Below are positions 15,341 through 24,423 of a stretch of DNA of 40,060 nt, piece after piece. Within the stretch, counting starts at the first letter, position 1. Each line of letters opens with the position of its first letter. The notes under the pieces were generated by a model. That model did not search any database and was not told where the DNA came from. It was given only the letters and a program-made list of their open reading frames with translations. A program made the translations under genes and the position numbers. Source of the DNA: CAZBGQ01 sp964491515 (GTDB lineage: Bacteria > Patescibacteriota > Gracilibacteria > UBA1369 > UBA12473); the NCBI GenBank assembly GCA_964491515.1, contig CAZBGQ010000014.1:1-40060 (forward strand), given 5' to 3'.

Positions 15341-17242
15341 ATGGCTTCTCTTGATACATGTGATGAGCGATGGTCTGTGGTTTTTGTTGATAGTGTGACT
15401 GAGGATTTTGTGGGAGAGTCTGCCGCTGAAGATGTGAAGGTTCATGTGGGGAGAGAGGAGGCTAATCGATTGTTGGGAAAAGATGGCAAGGGGCCACTTC
15501 CAGTTTTTTTGGAGCAAGCGATGAAGGCGCAACGAAGGGGGAGGAAAGTGGCGGTGATTAATGTTCGTGATTTACATGATCCTCTCGATGTAAGTCAACT
15601 TCCTGAACTTGGTCGCCATGGAGATCATAATTTAATCGGGACTGCTGGGGCAGAGGTGGTAGCTCCAATCCAAGTTATTTATGATCAAGGTCGTGTTGAT
15701 AATGTTGATGTAACGGCTCTTTCTATTCCTTTTCCTGTAATTCGAGATTCGATTTATAGGGTGACTGGAATTGACATGATGAAGGTGGATCAAGCGGTTT
15801 TAGATTTATTGGATGTTATTCTAGTGGGTTCACACACAAATAATCGTATCATTGGTAGTGCCCGGACTTTAAGGCATGGGTTTCGTGTTCCCAATGTCAT
15901 GGTGTGTCCTCATCTTGTTGCGAGTAATAATCGTCAGGCACATTTAGATGCTTTGCGTTTGTGGATGCCGGATATATTGGTGGATGTTGTTCAATCTGTG
16001 GGGGAAGCGTGTGATCGTTTGAGAATTCCTCGGCCTGATCCTGATCAAATCACTTGGCAAGAATCGTGTGAGTTGAATCCTGCTTCGTTGGTAGAGACTT
16101 TGAACGTGGATCAACGTTCGATTATTCAAAATATGTTTATGGGCCGACGAGAAGTTAAATTGCAAGAATTGAGTGGAGGGTGGAGTGGCAGTTTGCTTTT
16201 CTTGGCTACACCTATTCGTGACGATGGTGCGGCGGAGAAAACGGTGGTGGTTAAGATTGATCGACATGCTCAAGTGCGGAAAGAGGTTGAGGGATATGGG
16301 AAAGTGAAGGACCTTGTTATTGGTCAAAATATTCCTGCTTTTGAGGCACCGGTGTTTAGTGGAGAGTACAGTGGGTTTAAGATGGATTTGGCCGCCTTGG
16401 ATGGTGAGCCTCATACATTTCAGTCTAAGTTTGAAACGGCTCAATCGCAGGATGAGATTGCGGCGATTGAAGGGGATTGGACTAGGCTTTTGAATAAGCT
16501 AGTGGATGGTTTGTACGCGAATACGCGTGGTGGTAAGACTTTTAGTCCTGTGAAGCAGTTTCGATTGGATGAAGCACGAAAGGCGACATGGTTGAAAGAA
16601 AAAACAGAATGGATTGTTCCTGAAACGCATGATCAAGCGGTCCTTCAGTTAACAGATGATATACAAATCTCAAATCCTCTTGATGGGTTTTTGAAGATTG
16701 CTCAGAGTGAGCTCCGAATGGAAGGAGTGGTTTGCTTAGAGCATGGGGATCTTAATTTAAAAAATGTTATTTTTGATGCGTTGGGTAATTTTGGTCTTAT
16801 TGATTGGACGCATTGCCGTGAAGATGCGATGGAATGTGATTTCGGAGAGATGGAAAATGAGGTTAAATTTGTGATGTCTAAAGATTTTGAGGAAGCGGAT
16901 TTTCCGCAGTTGGTTTTGTTTGAGCAATTTCTATTGGATAATCTTGAGTTGCCGGAAATGGCTCAATTGCCAGTTGAGTTGGAATTTGTAAAAACTGATT
17001 ATCGATTTAATAAAATTTATAGATTGCTTAGTGTTTTGAGATCAGCTTATGTTCGTGCCCGTGGTAATACCGACAATGCTGAGGTTATTTATAATGCGTC
17101 ATTGCTACGTTATTCTGCTTATACAATTGGATTTGATGCCAGGCGAGAGTCTGGTGAATGTCCACTTCCTTCTTTGAAGTATGCTTTGCTTTCCACTTCC
17201 ATGTTGGTTGAAAAATTAACCCCACTTTTGAATGCCGCTTAA
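15341..17242 (+). CDS. Degenerate isochorismatase-like domain fused to APH-type kinase
   Basis: This is a two-domain cytosolic protein (633 residues from the ATG at 15341; ATG 15332 is also possible). Residues about 10-235 resemble cysteine hydrolases of the isochorismatase/nicotinamidase family: a VVFVDSVTEDFV strand with the catalytic-type Asp17, HGDHNLIGTAGAEVV, and ILVGSHTNNRIIGSA. In the last motif the position of the nucleophilic Cys is occupied by another residue, so hydrolase activity is probably lost. The C-terminal half is a kinase-like fold: glycine loop LSGGWSGS, lysine strand VVVKID, H468-G-D470 with N475 in HGDLNLKN, and D488 in LIDW, as in aminoglycoside phosphotransferases and choline kinases. 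All catalytic kinase residues appear intact; the substrate is unknown. A TTG start at 15266 would add a fake hydrophobic N-terminus and overlaps the promoter. The gene overlaps the next one by 11 bases. Confidence 0.7.
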   Translation: MASLDTCDERWSVVFVDSVTEDFVGESAAEDVKVHVGREEANRLLGKDGKGPLPVFLEQAMKAQRRGRKVAVINVRDLHDPLDVSQLPELGRHGDHNLIGTAGAEVVAPIQVIYDQGRVDNVDVTALSIPFPVIRDSIYRVTGIDMMKVDQAVLDLLDVILVGSHTNNRIIGSARTLRHGFRVPNVMVCPHLVASNNRQAHLDALRLWMPDILVDVVQSVGEACDRLRIPRPDPDQITWQESCELNPASLVETLNVDQRSIIQNMFMGRREVKLQELSGGWSGSLLFLATPIRDDGAAEKTVVVKIDRHAQVRKEVEGYGKVKDLVIGQNIPAFEAPVFSGEYSGFKMDLAALDGEPHTFQSKFETAQSQDEIAAIEGDWTRLLNKLVDGLYANTRGGKTFSPVKQFRLDEARKATWLKEKTEWIVPETHDQAVLQLTDDIQISNPLDGFLKIAQSELRMEGVVCLEHGDLNLKNVIFDALGNFGLIDWTHCREDAMECDFGEMENEVKFVMSKDFEEADFPQLVLFEQFLLDNLELPEMAQLPVELEFVKTDYRFNKIYRLLSVLRSAYVRARGNTDNAEVIYNASLLRYSAYTIGFDARRESGECPLPSLKYALLSTSMLVEKLTPLLNAA

Positions 17243-18203
17243 TGCACTAGAACGTTCTGCTTTGGAGCTATTTAAGGATGGTGATGAATTGGGGGAAGGC
17301 CTCGAAGTGACTGAGGCTAATCTTTATACCGTGGGCTTGAATGCTGCGATTAGGGCCGGGGAAATTCTTAAATATTATCGTAATCATCCTCTAGAAATTG
17401 TTCAGACTAAAAAGCCTGATGGTACTCCTCAAACTAATGTAGATGTTGAGGCAGAGTTTTTGATACGTGGGATCTTGAGACATTCTTTTCCTGATCATAC
17501 TATTTTAGGTGAAGAGAAAAAATACGGAAAGGGTAATGATCCTGCTGTTGAGAAAAAGAAGCGTTATAAATGGGCAGTTGACCCAATTGATGCCACATTT
17601 GCGTATCTTTCTTATGAAGATACTTGTGCGGTGACGATTTGTCTATATGAGGATGATGAAGTGATTTTTAGTTTGGTTTACAACCCTTTTACAGGAGAAA
17701 TTTTTCATACATATCGGGATGAAGCCGCACGTATGATTACGAGGCGTGGATTTTCTGAGGAAGCTTCTGGATTCGATTTGCCATTGGAATCTATTAATCC
17801 TCATTGGCGTTTTGCGAATGTGCCTCCAGCTCCAAGAAATGATGAGATTTATGATCTTATACGTGAGCTTCGAAATGGGGAGGGCCGGGAGGGTCAAAAA
17901 GTTCAAAAATTACTTCAATCAGGTGGATCTCCAGCGTATGCCCTTGGGGGTATGTGTAAAGGGTATTTTGCATGGGTTAATAACTGGACGGGCGGTCCAA
18001 CTGAACCTTGGGATTTGGGTGCGGGCATACATTTGGTTCGTAATTCTAGGCAAACTGTTGATGGAAACATTGTTAGAGAGGGACAAGTTACGGATCTGGA
18101 GGGCAATGATATTCCCTGGACAGGATATGAAGGAATTGTGGTGGCAAGTTTAAATGAGCGTTTTCATTGGAGGTTGTTGGAGACGTTAAGCGTGTTGAAA
18201 TAG
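17232..18203 (+). CDS. Inositol monophosphatase-family phosphatase
   Basis: The 323-residue protein belongs to the Mg2+-dependent IMPase/FBPase/CysQ superfamily. Metal-binding motifs are present in order: GEE with E94-E95 (ILGEEKKYG), D117-P-I-D120 followed by A-T instead of the usual G-T (WAVDPIDATFAYL), and W-D261 in EPWDLGAG. The change of glycine to alanine in the DPIDGT motif and GAG instead of AAG are departures from the family consensus but keep the metal ligands. A basic, charged loop (RELRNGEGREGQK) precedes a Gly-rich segment. The start codon lies inside the end of the kinase gene (11-base overlap), so the two are translationally coupled. That suggests the phosphatase removes, or acts on a product of, the phosphate placed by the kinase. 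Substrate is not deducible. Confidence 0.82.
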   Translation: MPLNALERSALELFKDGDELGEGLEVTEANLYTVGLNAAIRAGEILKYYRNHPLEIVQTKKPDGTPQTNVDVEAEFLIRGILRHSFPDHTILGEEKKYGKGNDPAVEKKKRYKWAVDPIDATFAYLSYEDTCAVTICLYEDDEVIFSLVYNPFTGEIFHTYRDEAARMITRRGFSEEASGFDLPLESINPHWRFANVPPAPRNDEIYDLIRELRNGEGREGQKVQKLLQSGGSPAYALGGMCKGYFAWVNNWTGGPTEPWDLGAGIHLVRNSRQTVDGNIVREGQVTDLEGNDIPWTGYEGIVVASLNERFHWRLLETLSVLK

Positions 18204-18246
18204 GAGTGTCTTATTTTTCGGGTAGGGTGTATTTGGCATAGGTGGC

Positions 18247-18274
18247 TTGACAATTTTCGCTTGTCTGTTATTAT
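18247..18274 (+). promoter_or_regulatory. Promoter TTGACA-N13-TGT-TATTAT
   Basis: The perfect -35 TTGACA (18247-18252) and the extended -10 TGT-TATTAT (18266-18274) are separated by 13 bases. Initiation is expected near 18281, giving a leader of about 24 bases without a Shine-Dalgarno motif before the ATG at 18305. Confidence 0.65.
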
Positions 18275-18304
18275 TCCTCCCTTTTGTTTTTTTAAATTAT
18301 CTTG

Positions 18305-21300
18305 ATGCCTCCAGAAGCTTCAGCAGAATCGGTGCCAGAAGCTCCAAAGCATACGTTGGATGAGCTTAAGCAACTGATTCAGCGTGTGCATAGTCGTGCG
18401 ACGGTTCAGCCTCGGATGGGGTCTCGTCAGGATGTTCAGGTTAAGCGTGAAAAGGGTGGTGAATTTAAGGTGTATGTGGATCCTGAATCTTTTAGTGATG
18501 AAACTTTTGCTACGATTTTTTCAAAGGCATTAGCGCAGATTGAGCAGTTTGAGTTTGAAGGTGCATTGGCGGGGAAGGAGGAATCAGCGGAAGAACTTGC
18601 TTTGTATCGGAAACGAATTAAGAAGCCGGCGCACCGTTTATTTTATCAAACGATGTTTCAGGTAATGGCTTTGAGTAAAGGAGCGGTTCATTTACCTATT
18701 TTGCATCAATATCTCAATAATGTTGGTAAAAAGGCGGTGAAGTCATTGCATGTGGGAGAGGATAATATTCCCCTCCATATTCAATATTTATTTGGACTGA
18801 TGGGTCTTACGGAAGGCTTGCATGAGGATGTTCTTCGGGTGCTTTCGGAATTACGAGAGGCGGGGTTTATTGGTTATGTATTGCATACACAGGTTCCATA
18901 TAAAACGAAATTAAAGTATCTAAATGATGATCTTTTCTCGTTATATGATTTTTTCCTAGAAAAAGATTTGAGAGAATGGCGTAAGAAGAAGCCGCGACCA
19001 CCAGAGCCGGCTCCACCGGAAGATAGTGAGGTTGAGGATGGACGAGATGATGTTCAATCTGAAGTAGAGGAGGTGTTAGAAGATCCTGCAGAAGATGGCG
19101 ATCCTGCAGACGATGGCGAATCCCCGGACGACGGGGGTGATGATGGTGATGGCGAATCTCCGGACGACGGGGGTGATGATGGTGATGGCGAATCTGAAGG
19201 CGACGGGGGTGATGATGGTGATGGCGAATCTGAAGGCGACGGCGACGGAGGTGGCGGTGGCGGTGCTCCGGATGAAGATACGCCGGATCATAAAGATCGT
19301 TATAAACCTCAGGAGGGAGGAGGTGGTTTGGAGGAAGCTCCTGAAGGTCAGGGGTATAAACTTGAAATTTTCCCTCCGCTCACGGGTCATTATGTTGTTG
19401 ATCGTAAAAATCGTTTTGATGCCAGAGAGTTGGCGTGGGATCGAACAGGGATTCGTGCTCCTTATGTGCAAAATGTTGATTTTGTTGGTGAAAAGTATAC
19501 GATTAGCGGGATATTGTCGGGTAGTGGGCGTAAAGCTATTCCTCTCCCGAGTGGTTATGCCTTGGATATAGATTCGTTGACGATTGTTAGTGGCGCGCGT
19601 CCACAAATTATTCGTGATTCAAATGGTAATTTCTTTTTTAACATCAGGGGAAAAGTTGAATTTTCAATTGATTTTTATAAAGAAAAAAATCCGGTTCGTG
19701 GTGGTGTGAGTGCCGAAGATACGAAGGCAACGTATAGTGGACGATTGTCCAGTAAGGCTGAAGGAGCGTTGCAAAAAGCGCGTAATGCTTCTACGGATAA
19801 ACGTAAGGCGGAATTGATTCGTGATTATATTCGCCGAAATCATTTTTATCCGGCTGGAGGTAATGATACGGATCGTTTCAATAAAGCTATCGCTCATCAG
19901 GGGGAGCTTGCAAAGGATTGCGATACAAGTACGGAGTATATTCAGAAATTGGATAAGGCGACGCATTTGGATTGTTTTTCAGCGGCAACTTTGATGACTA
20001 GTATGGCTCGTGCGGTGGGGCTTCCTTGTAGAATCGCAACTGGACATCATGTGGAAGGGACGAATGATGACGGGAATTCTGTTATTTCTTTGGCTAACGC
20101 ACATGGGTGGGTAGAGGTTTATGTTGATTCGATATGGAAACGTTTTGATGCGACTCCTCCTGCTGATCCAAATGAGAAAAAGGAGGATAAAGAAGAAGAT
20201 GATGATAGTTCGGATTCTGATGAAAAAGAAGGGGATGATGATGGGAAAGAAAAAGTAGTTCCGGAGTCTGCGGATGATGATGGTGTTGATACTCCTCCGG
20301 ATGGAGGTGGTGAAGATGGGGAGGAAAGAGAAGAGCAGGAAGAAGGAGGAGAAGGCTCTGATAGTGATGGAGATGAGTCAGATAAAGAGCCTGGTGACGA
20401 TGACGATGCAGAGGGAGGCGATGACGATGCAGAGGGAGGCGGAGACGATGCAGAAGGAGGTGGAGACGATGCAGAAGGAGATGGTGATAGTGACGATGCA
20501 GAAGGAGGTGGCGATAGTGACGATGCAGAAGGAGGTGGCGATAGTTCGAGCGACGGCGGTGACGGTGGTGGAACGCTGAATCTTCCGGATGTGGATGAGT
20601 ACGAAGATGATCCTGATTTTGATGCTGAAAAGGAATTCGAAAAAATGTATGAAGAACTTAAGGATCATGTTTCGGATACTCCAGAAGAGGGCGATATTCA
20701 AGAAGCGATTGATCAGATGCAACAGGAACAACTGGAATTGCAAAAAGAAGAAGAACCGCGGGACCCTGTGAGAGAGGAATTGGATAAGCGATTCCCCGGT
20801 CTTTCGGAGCATGACCGCAATCAATTAGAGGGTTTTGTGAAACATTTCTTGAATGAATGCGAGAAAATGAAACAGATTCCAAATCCAAATGCGCACCCTA
20901 GTTTGCCGGACCCTGATACTCAAAATCCACTGCTCATAGATGCATTACGAGACATTTTGAGGCGAGTTATTTCCCGGTCGATAATAGAAGAGCAGCAACC
21001 GCAGTTCCCTGTTTCTTTTGGTGATGTATTGGTGGATCCGGTTCAGCTTTATTTAGATCAACAGGATGGCGTTCGCGATTCGGTGGCCTGGGAGACGGTT
21101 CGTATCGAAGAACATGAGGAGTTAAAAGTAGTTAAAGTAAGGCGTCGAAAAATTTTAGATGGGAGCATAAGTATGAGAGGGGCGACGCTTGAGTTGCAGC
21201 AGCTTATTGAAGTGTTGGAAAATTTGGTAACCGCAGAGAAGCAAGAGGAATTGGATCAGCTTTCAGGGGAACTTGATCGAGATGTACGCTTGGAAACGGA

Positions 21301-22102
21301 AACATGGCAGTTTGGTGTGAGTGATCCGGGTAGTTTGTTGCCATTTAGATGTTTGAAAAAATTGAGTGCAGAGTTTGATTTATTGGATCAGGCGATTACG
21401 TGGCAGATGGCTGGGCAAGCGTCTGGGGGAACTAATGATTTTGATCCCCTTGAGGCTATTTATGAGGGGCTTTTAGATGAAGATGCGTTAGAACGTCAAG
21501 AGCAATCAGAAAAACCAACAGTATTGGAACGAATTAAGGCTGGATTTTATATTCGTGAACTTAAAAATTGGGCGGAATATGAAGAGAAGGGAGGAGAGGA
21601 TCAGTTACGTGAAGATTTTGATGAGGCGAAAATTGAGTATGAACAGGCGTTGGAGGCCCATAATAGAACGCGTTATTCTGGTACTGAGGAGGCGGCCGAA
21701 AATGAGACTAAGGCTTACTTTTCTCAGATTAAATTTCAGGAATTAGAAGGACATTTGATTTATTTTAAAAATCTTGAAAGCAATATAGAGCAGATTGAAG
21801 CTTATCTAGAGGAACTTGAAGGGCGGTTTGATCGTAATGATATTGAACCCATTATAGAGGTGATTGAAGTGTCGACAGATGGGGGGAGTAATGACGCTCG
21901 TAGAGTTCAATTAGTGATTAAAAAATTGCGTGAATTGGGTGTAATTGTGATTGGATATGGGTTGGGACGGGAGGGTGCTCCAGCGATTAATACTTACGCT
22001 AATCCATATAATCCACTTGAAGGAGGTGTTCATTGCCAAAATATTTTGGATTATCCTATCCAAAAGGAACGTGCGTGGCGACGAGTACTTGACAAAGCTT
22101 AG
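18305..22102 (+). CDS. Giant transglutaminase-like/VWA protein with acidic repeats
   Basis: The 1265-residue cytosolic protein (no signal peptide or membrane helix) has an alpha-helical N-terminal region (1-235). It is followed by a very acidic Asp/Gly/Glu/Ser repeat (about 240-325). The next domain includes a transglutaminase-like core with triad C557 (LDCFSAATLM), H600 (NAHGWVEVYV) and D615 (RFDATPP). A second acidic repeat (about 620-757) leads to a helical region and a C-terminal VWA domain. Its MIDAS residues are complete: D952-x-S954-x-S956 (DGSISMRG), T1043 (SGGTNDFDPLEAI) and D1192 (STDGGSND). The distance between the MIDAS parts implies a helical insertion of roughly 100 residues. 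VWA proteins usually pair with MoxR/CobS-type AAA+ ATPases, and one is encoded 34 bases downstream. ATG 18305 is preferred over TTG 18302. The protein may recruit and remodel or cleave a client; this is inference. Confidence 0.8.
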   Translation: MPPEASAESVPEAPKHTLDELKQLIQRVHSRATVQPRMGSRQDVQVKREKGGEFKVYVDPESFSDETFATIFSKALAQIEQFEFEGALAGKEESAEELALYRKRIKKPAHRLFYQTMFQVMALSKGAVHLPILHQYLNNVGKKAVKSLHVGEDNIPLHIQYLFGLMGLTEGLHEDVLRVLSELREAGFIGYVLHTQVPYKTKLKYLNDDLFSLYDFFLEKDLREWRKKKPRPPEPAPPEDSEVEDGRDDVQSEVEEVLEDPAEDGDPADDGESPDDGGDDGDGESPDDGGDDGDGESEGDGGDDGDGESEGDGDGGGGGGAPDEDTPDHKDRYKPQEGGGGLEEAPEGQGYKLEIFPPLTGHYVVDRKNRFDARELAWDRTGIRAPYVQNVDFVGEKYTISGILSGSGRKAIPLPSGYALDIDSLTIVSGARPQIIRDSNGNFFFNIRGKVEFSIDFYKEKNPVRGGVSAEDTKATYSGRLSSKAEGALQKARNASTDKRKAELIRDYIRRNHFYPAGGNDTDRFNKAIAHQGELAKDCDTSTEYIQKLDKATHLDCFSAATLMTSMARAVGLPCRIATGHHVEGTNDDGNSVISLANAHGWVEVYVDSIWKRFDATPPADPNEKKEDKEEDDDSSDSDEKEGDDDGKEKVVPESADDDGVDTPPDGGGEDGEEREEQEEGGEGSDSDGDESDKEPGDDDDAEGGDDDAEGGGDDAEGGGDDAEGDGDSDDAEGGGDSDDAEGGGDSSSDGGDGGGTLNLPDVDEYEDDPDFDAEKEFEKMYEELKDHVSDTPEEGDIQEAIDQMQQEQLELQKEEEPRDPVREELDKRFPGLSEHDRNQLEGFVKHFLNECEKMKQIPNPNAHPSLPDPDTQNPLLIDALRDILRRVISRSIIEEQQPQFPVSFGDVLVDPVQLYLDQQDGVRDSVAWETVRIEEHEELKVVKVRRRKILDGSISMRGATLELQQLIEVLENLVTAEKQEELDQLSGELDRDVRLETETWQFGVSDPGSLLPFRCLKKLSAEFDLLDQAITWQMAGQASGGTNDFDPLEAIYEGLLDEDALERQEQSEKPTVLERIKAGFYIRELKNWAEYEEKGGEDQLREDFDEAKIEYEQALEAHNRTRYSGTEEAAENETKAYFSQIKFQELEGHLIYFKNLESNIEQIEAYLEELEGRFDRNDIEPIIEVIEVSTDGGSNDARRVQLVIKKLRELGVIVIGYGLGREGAPAINTYANPYNPLEGGVHCQNILDYPIQKERAWRRVLDKA
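19111..19248 (+). repeat. 36-base tandem repeat coding an acidic linker
   Basis: The core GGCGAATC recurs at 19115, 19151, 19187 and 19223, exactly 36 bases apart. Each copy encodes a 12-residue unit of the type GDGESPDDGGDD or GDGESEGDGGDD. The near-identical DNA copies indicate recent in-frame expansion rather than old protein repeats. Confidence 0.85.
20398..20575 (+). repeat. DDAEGG-coding tandem repeat
   Basis: Six copies of a unit beginning GACGATGCAGA encode DDAEGG-type hexamers, later lengthened to DDAEGGGDS. The copies are 18-27 bases apart. It forms the most acidic part of the second linker of the transglutaminase/VWA protein. Confidence 0.8.
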
Positions 22103-22116
22103 AATTTGTATATAAT
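22089..22116 (+). promoter_or_regulatory. Consensus promoter TTGACA-N16-TATAAT
   Basis: Both hexamers are perfect (22089-22094 and 22111-22116) with 16 bases between. The -35 lies in the last codons of the transglutaminase/VWA gene. The leader before the ATG at 22137 would be about 14 bases and holds no Shine-Dalgarno motif. The AAA+ gene can thus be made at a high level independently of its upstream partner. Confidence 0.75.
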
Positions 22117-22136
22117 TATTTCCTTAACTTAATATT

Positions 22137-24338
22137 ATGGTTGGATCAGATGTAGAGGTAGAACCAGTGACGGAGCCAGGACGTGCTCCTGTTGCGCCTC
22201 AACCAGTTGTTGATTATTCTGGGACTGCATTTGGTCAATCTGAAGTAGGGCAGCAAGTTTTAGCATTGGTTCCTTCTGTTGATCAGAGTGGGGCTTTGCC
22301 GGAATCGTTGCCTCAACCAGAAGGGGGTGTTCGTGTTCAAGTTTTGGAAATTCGAGCTTTGATCGGGCGTTTGCGTGTTCTGCCACCTGCAAATGGTAGT
22401 GGTGCGAGTCCAACCATTGATTCGGAGCTTGTGGATATTTTGGATGCGGATATTTTGCGTCAATTAGAGGAAGAGATGGATCCAACTTTGGTTGATTTTC
22501 GTGAGCGAGAGCGTACGGTTGAACGTTTGCAGCAGCTTCTGGCTGAGCCTGACGTATTGAATGGGTATGCTGAAATTTATAATAAAATTGCGAAAGAAAT
22601 TGCGCTTTATAGAACTGCAAAAAGAATATTTAATACGCCAAATTCTTCGGAGAGTTCCCGTACTGCGTGTGTGCGACAGATGAGTCGTAGTTTGAACACG
22701 TTGGTTCGTTGGTGTGAGGATGAAAAGCAAAATGTTCATAATCAGGTTAGGCGTGAGCGTCGTGGTCTTTTGCCGAGTGACCGTATGGTTTTGGATAAAT
22801 TAAAGAATTATGTTGGAAAGTGTGGGGCAGAAATGGAGTTACTGCATTCTAATATGGCAGCGGCTATTCAAATGCGTTCTGATAAAATCAATTTGAATCG
22901 GTCGATTCTGTTTCGTAATGTTGCAGAGGAAGAGAAGGAGCGGAATGGCGATTTGTCTGCTTTTGGTTATATTGTGACAGAGAGTCGTTCTGAGTTTTTA
23001 TATGGAAATGAAAAGTCTCCGGATCCATATATTATGGCTGCGCTTCGTGCGCGACAAAATGTTGAATTGTATGGTCCGACTGGTACCGGAAAAACTAAGT
23101 TGGCCGTGGAAGCTGGACGTGTGTTCTCCGGAAAAGATCCGATGCTTATGTCCTGTCATATTCAAACAAATCGTTATGATTTTTGGGGAAGTAAAACTGG
23201 ATTGGACAAACGAGATGTGGGGGCGTTGGCCAAATGTCTGATTGAAGGACGGGTTTTGATTTTGGATGAAGATAATATGGCGGATACACGTGTGATGGCG
23301 ATTATGAAATTTGCCTTGGGCTTGGAGCGAGGTGATCGATTGTTTCACCCTGATACGGCGGAGGAGATGTTGGTGCCGGAAGGATTTGGTGTTATTGCGG
23401 CACGTAATGAAAAAAGTAGTGTTCATAATAATCGTCAATCATTGCCGCCTGAATATCGACGTGAATATAATCTTGCCTCATTTGAGGTTGGATATTTCCC
23501 TGCCGATGAGATTTATGATGACTTTTTGATTCCTAAATTGACGAATGAGGATGGTTCGATGAATTTGACTCAAAATGATGTAGGCGGTCGAGTACAGGCG
23601 GATTCTGCGACTGGTCAGATCACTCGAAGTCCGTTGCTTGCGTTTGTGCTTGCTGCGGAAAAGGCTCAGGAGTTGTACTGTTCGCATTCTATTAAGGGTG
23701 GAGTGGTGGATGTTAAGTATTTGATCAACTTTTTTGGGGATTGGGATGAACAGTTTCAAAAAACTAAGTGTTCATTTTTGGAATTTATTGAGGTTCGATT
23801 GTTACGCTTTGTTAAGGCTCCAGGTTTGACGAAGGTGGATCGCAAGAAATTGATTGAAGCGTTTGTGTCGGAAGGATTTTTCCAGACAATGTCGGCTGCT
23901 GATTTTAAGCCGCTCGAAGAACCTGAACCGATTGACCAAGCAACGTTGGATTCGTGGAGAGGGGCTGGAGTTCCTATCTTTGCATCTGATCCTAATGCGG
24001 CTCCTTTGTCGCGTGACGATGTGGCATTATTGGATCCATTTGGAAAGCGCACTCTTGAGTTGGTTCCACATGCACTTGATGCTGAAATTGAGGTTTTCAG
24101 GTCGGTTTATGTGCCCTTCTGTCGCACAACGGGAATTCTTCCTGTGACGATTTCTGCGCGTACATTGGCATCGCAAAAAGCGAATATTGTTAAGGGACTT
24201 AAGGATTATCTTGAAGGGAGAGGAGGAGGTGCTGATTTTATGTTGGCCGGTACGTTAAATGATTCGCTTGATTCAACGAGATTTCCTACCGATGAGGCAT
24301 TTCTCATAGAGCTAGCAAGGCAAATTGCCCTTGTTTAG
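22137..24338 (+). CDS. MoxR/CobS-class AAA+ ATPase
   Basis: The 733-residue cytosolic protein has an N-terminal region of about 300 residues. It starts Pro/Gln-rich and becomes charged coiled helix (around RERERTVERLQQLL), with no known fold recognised. An AAA+ core follows: Walker A G313-PTGTGKT320, Walker B with D377-E378 (LILDEDN), sensor-1 N424 (AARNE) and an arginine-containing segment SLPPEYRREY that could supply the finger. The DEDNMADTRVMAIMKFALG region resembles the MoxR/CobS/dynein-related class that works as a hexamer on a VWA-containing partner. The partner is most likely the adjacent transglutaminase/VWA protein, encoded 34 bases upstream. The C-terminal 200 residues are helical. 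It has its own consensus promoter and could remodel or activate the partner's client; this is inference. Confidence 0.85.
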   Translation: MVGSDVEVEPVTEPGRAPVAPQPVVDYSGTAFGQSEVGQQVLALVPSVDQSGALPESLPQPEGGVRVQVLEIRALIGRLRVLPPANGSGASPTIDSELVDILDADILRQLEEEMDPTLVDFRERERTVERLQQLLAEPDVLNGYAEIYNKIAKEIALYRTAKRIFNTPNSSESSRTACVRQMSRSLNTLVRWCEDEKQNVHNQVRRERRGLLPSDRMVLDKLKNYVGKCGAEMELLHSNMAAAIQMRSDKINLNRSILFRNVAEEEKERNGDLSAFGYIVTESRSEFLYGNEKSPDPYIMAALRARQNVELYGPTGTGKTKLAVEAGRVFSGKDPMLMSCHIQTNRYDFWGSKTGLDKRDVGALAKCLIEGRVLILDEDNMADTRVMAIMKFALGLERGDRLFHPDTAEEMLVPEGFGVIAARNEKSSVHNNRQSLPPEYRREYNLASFEVGYFPADEIYDDFLIPKLTNEDGSMNLTQNDVGGRVQADSATGQITRSPLLAFVLAAEKAQELYCSHSIKGGVVDVKYLINFFGDWDEQFQKTKCSFLEFIEVRLLRFVKAPGLTKVDRKKLIEAFVSEGFFQTMSAADFKPLEEPEPIDQATLDSWRGAGVPIFASDPNAAPLSRDDVALLDPFGKRTLELVPHALDAEIEVFRSVYVPFCRTTGILPVTISARTLASQKANIVKGLKDYLEGRGGGADFMLAGTLNDSLDSTRFPTDEAFLIELARQIALV

Positions 24339-24370
24339 GATTTTTTAGTGAATTTATAGGTATAGACTAT

Positions 24371-24398
24371 TTCCCAAAAGGTTGATTTGTGATATAAT
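24371..24398 (+). promoter_or_regulatory. Extended -10 promoter TGA-TATAAT
   Basis: A perfect extended -10 (TG-A-TATAAT, 24390-24398) is preceded at the window's usual 13-base distance by a weak -35, TTCCCA (24371-24376). The leader to the ATG at 24424 is about 20 bases with no Shine-Dalgarno motif. Confidence 0.6.
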
Positions 24399-24423
24399 TA
24401 AGATAGAATCTAAATTATTTGTC

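Noticed and set aside
19111..19248. CRISPR-like array (regular 36-base repeats)
   Set aside because: The units are contiguous without unique spacers and lie in frame inside a gene; no cas genes are present.
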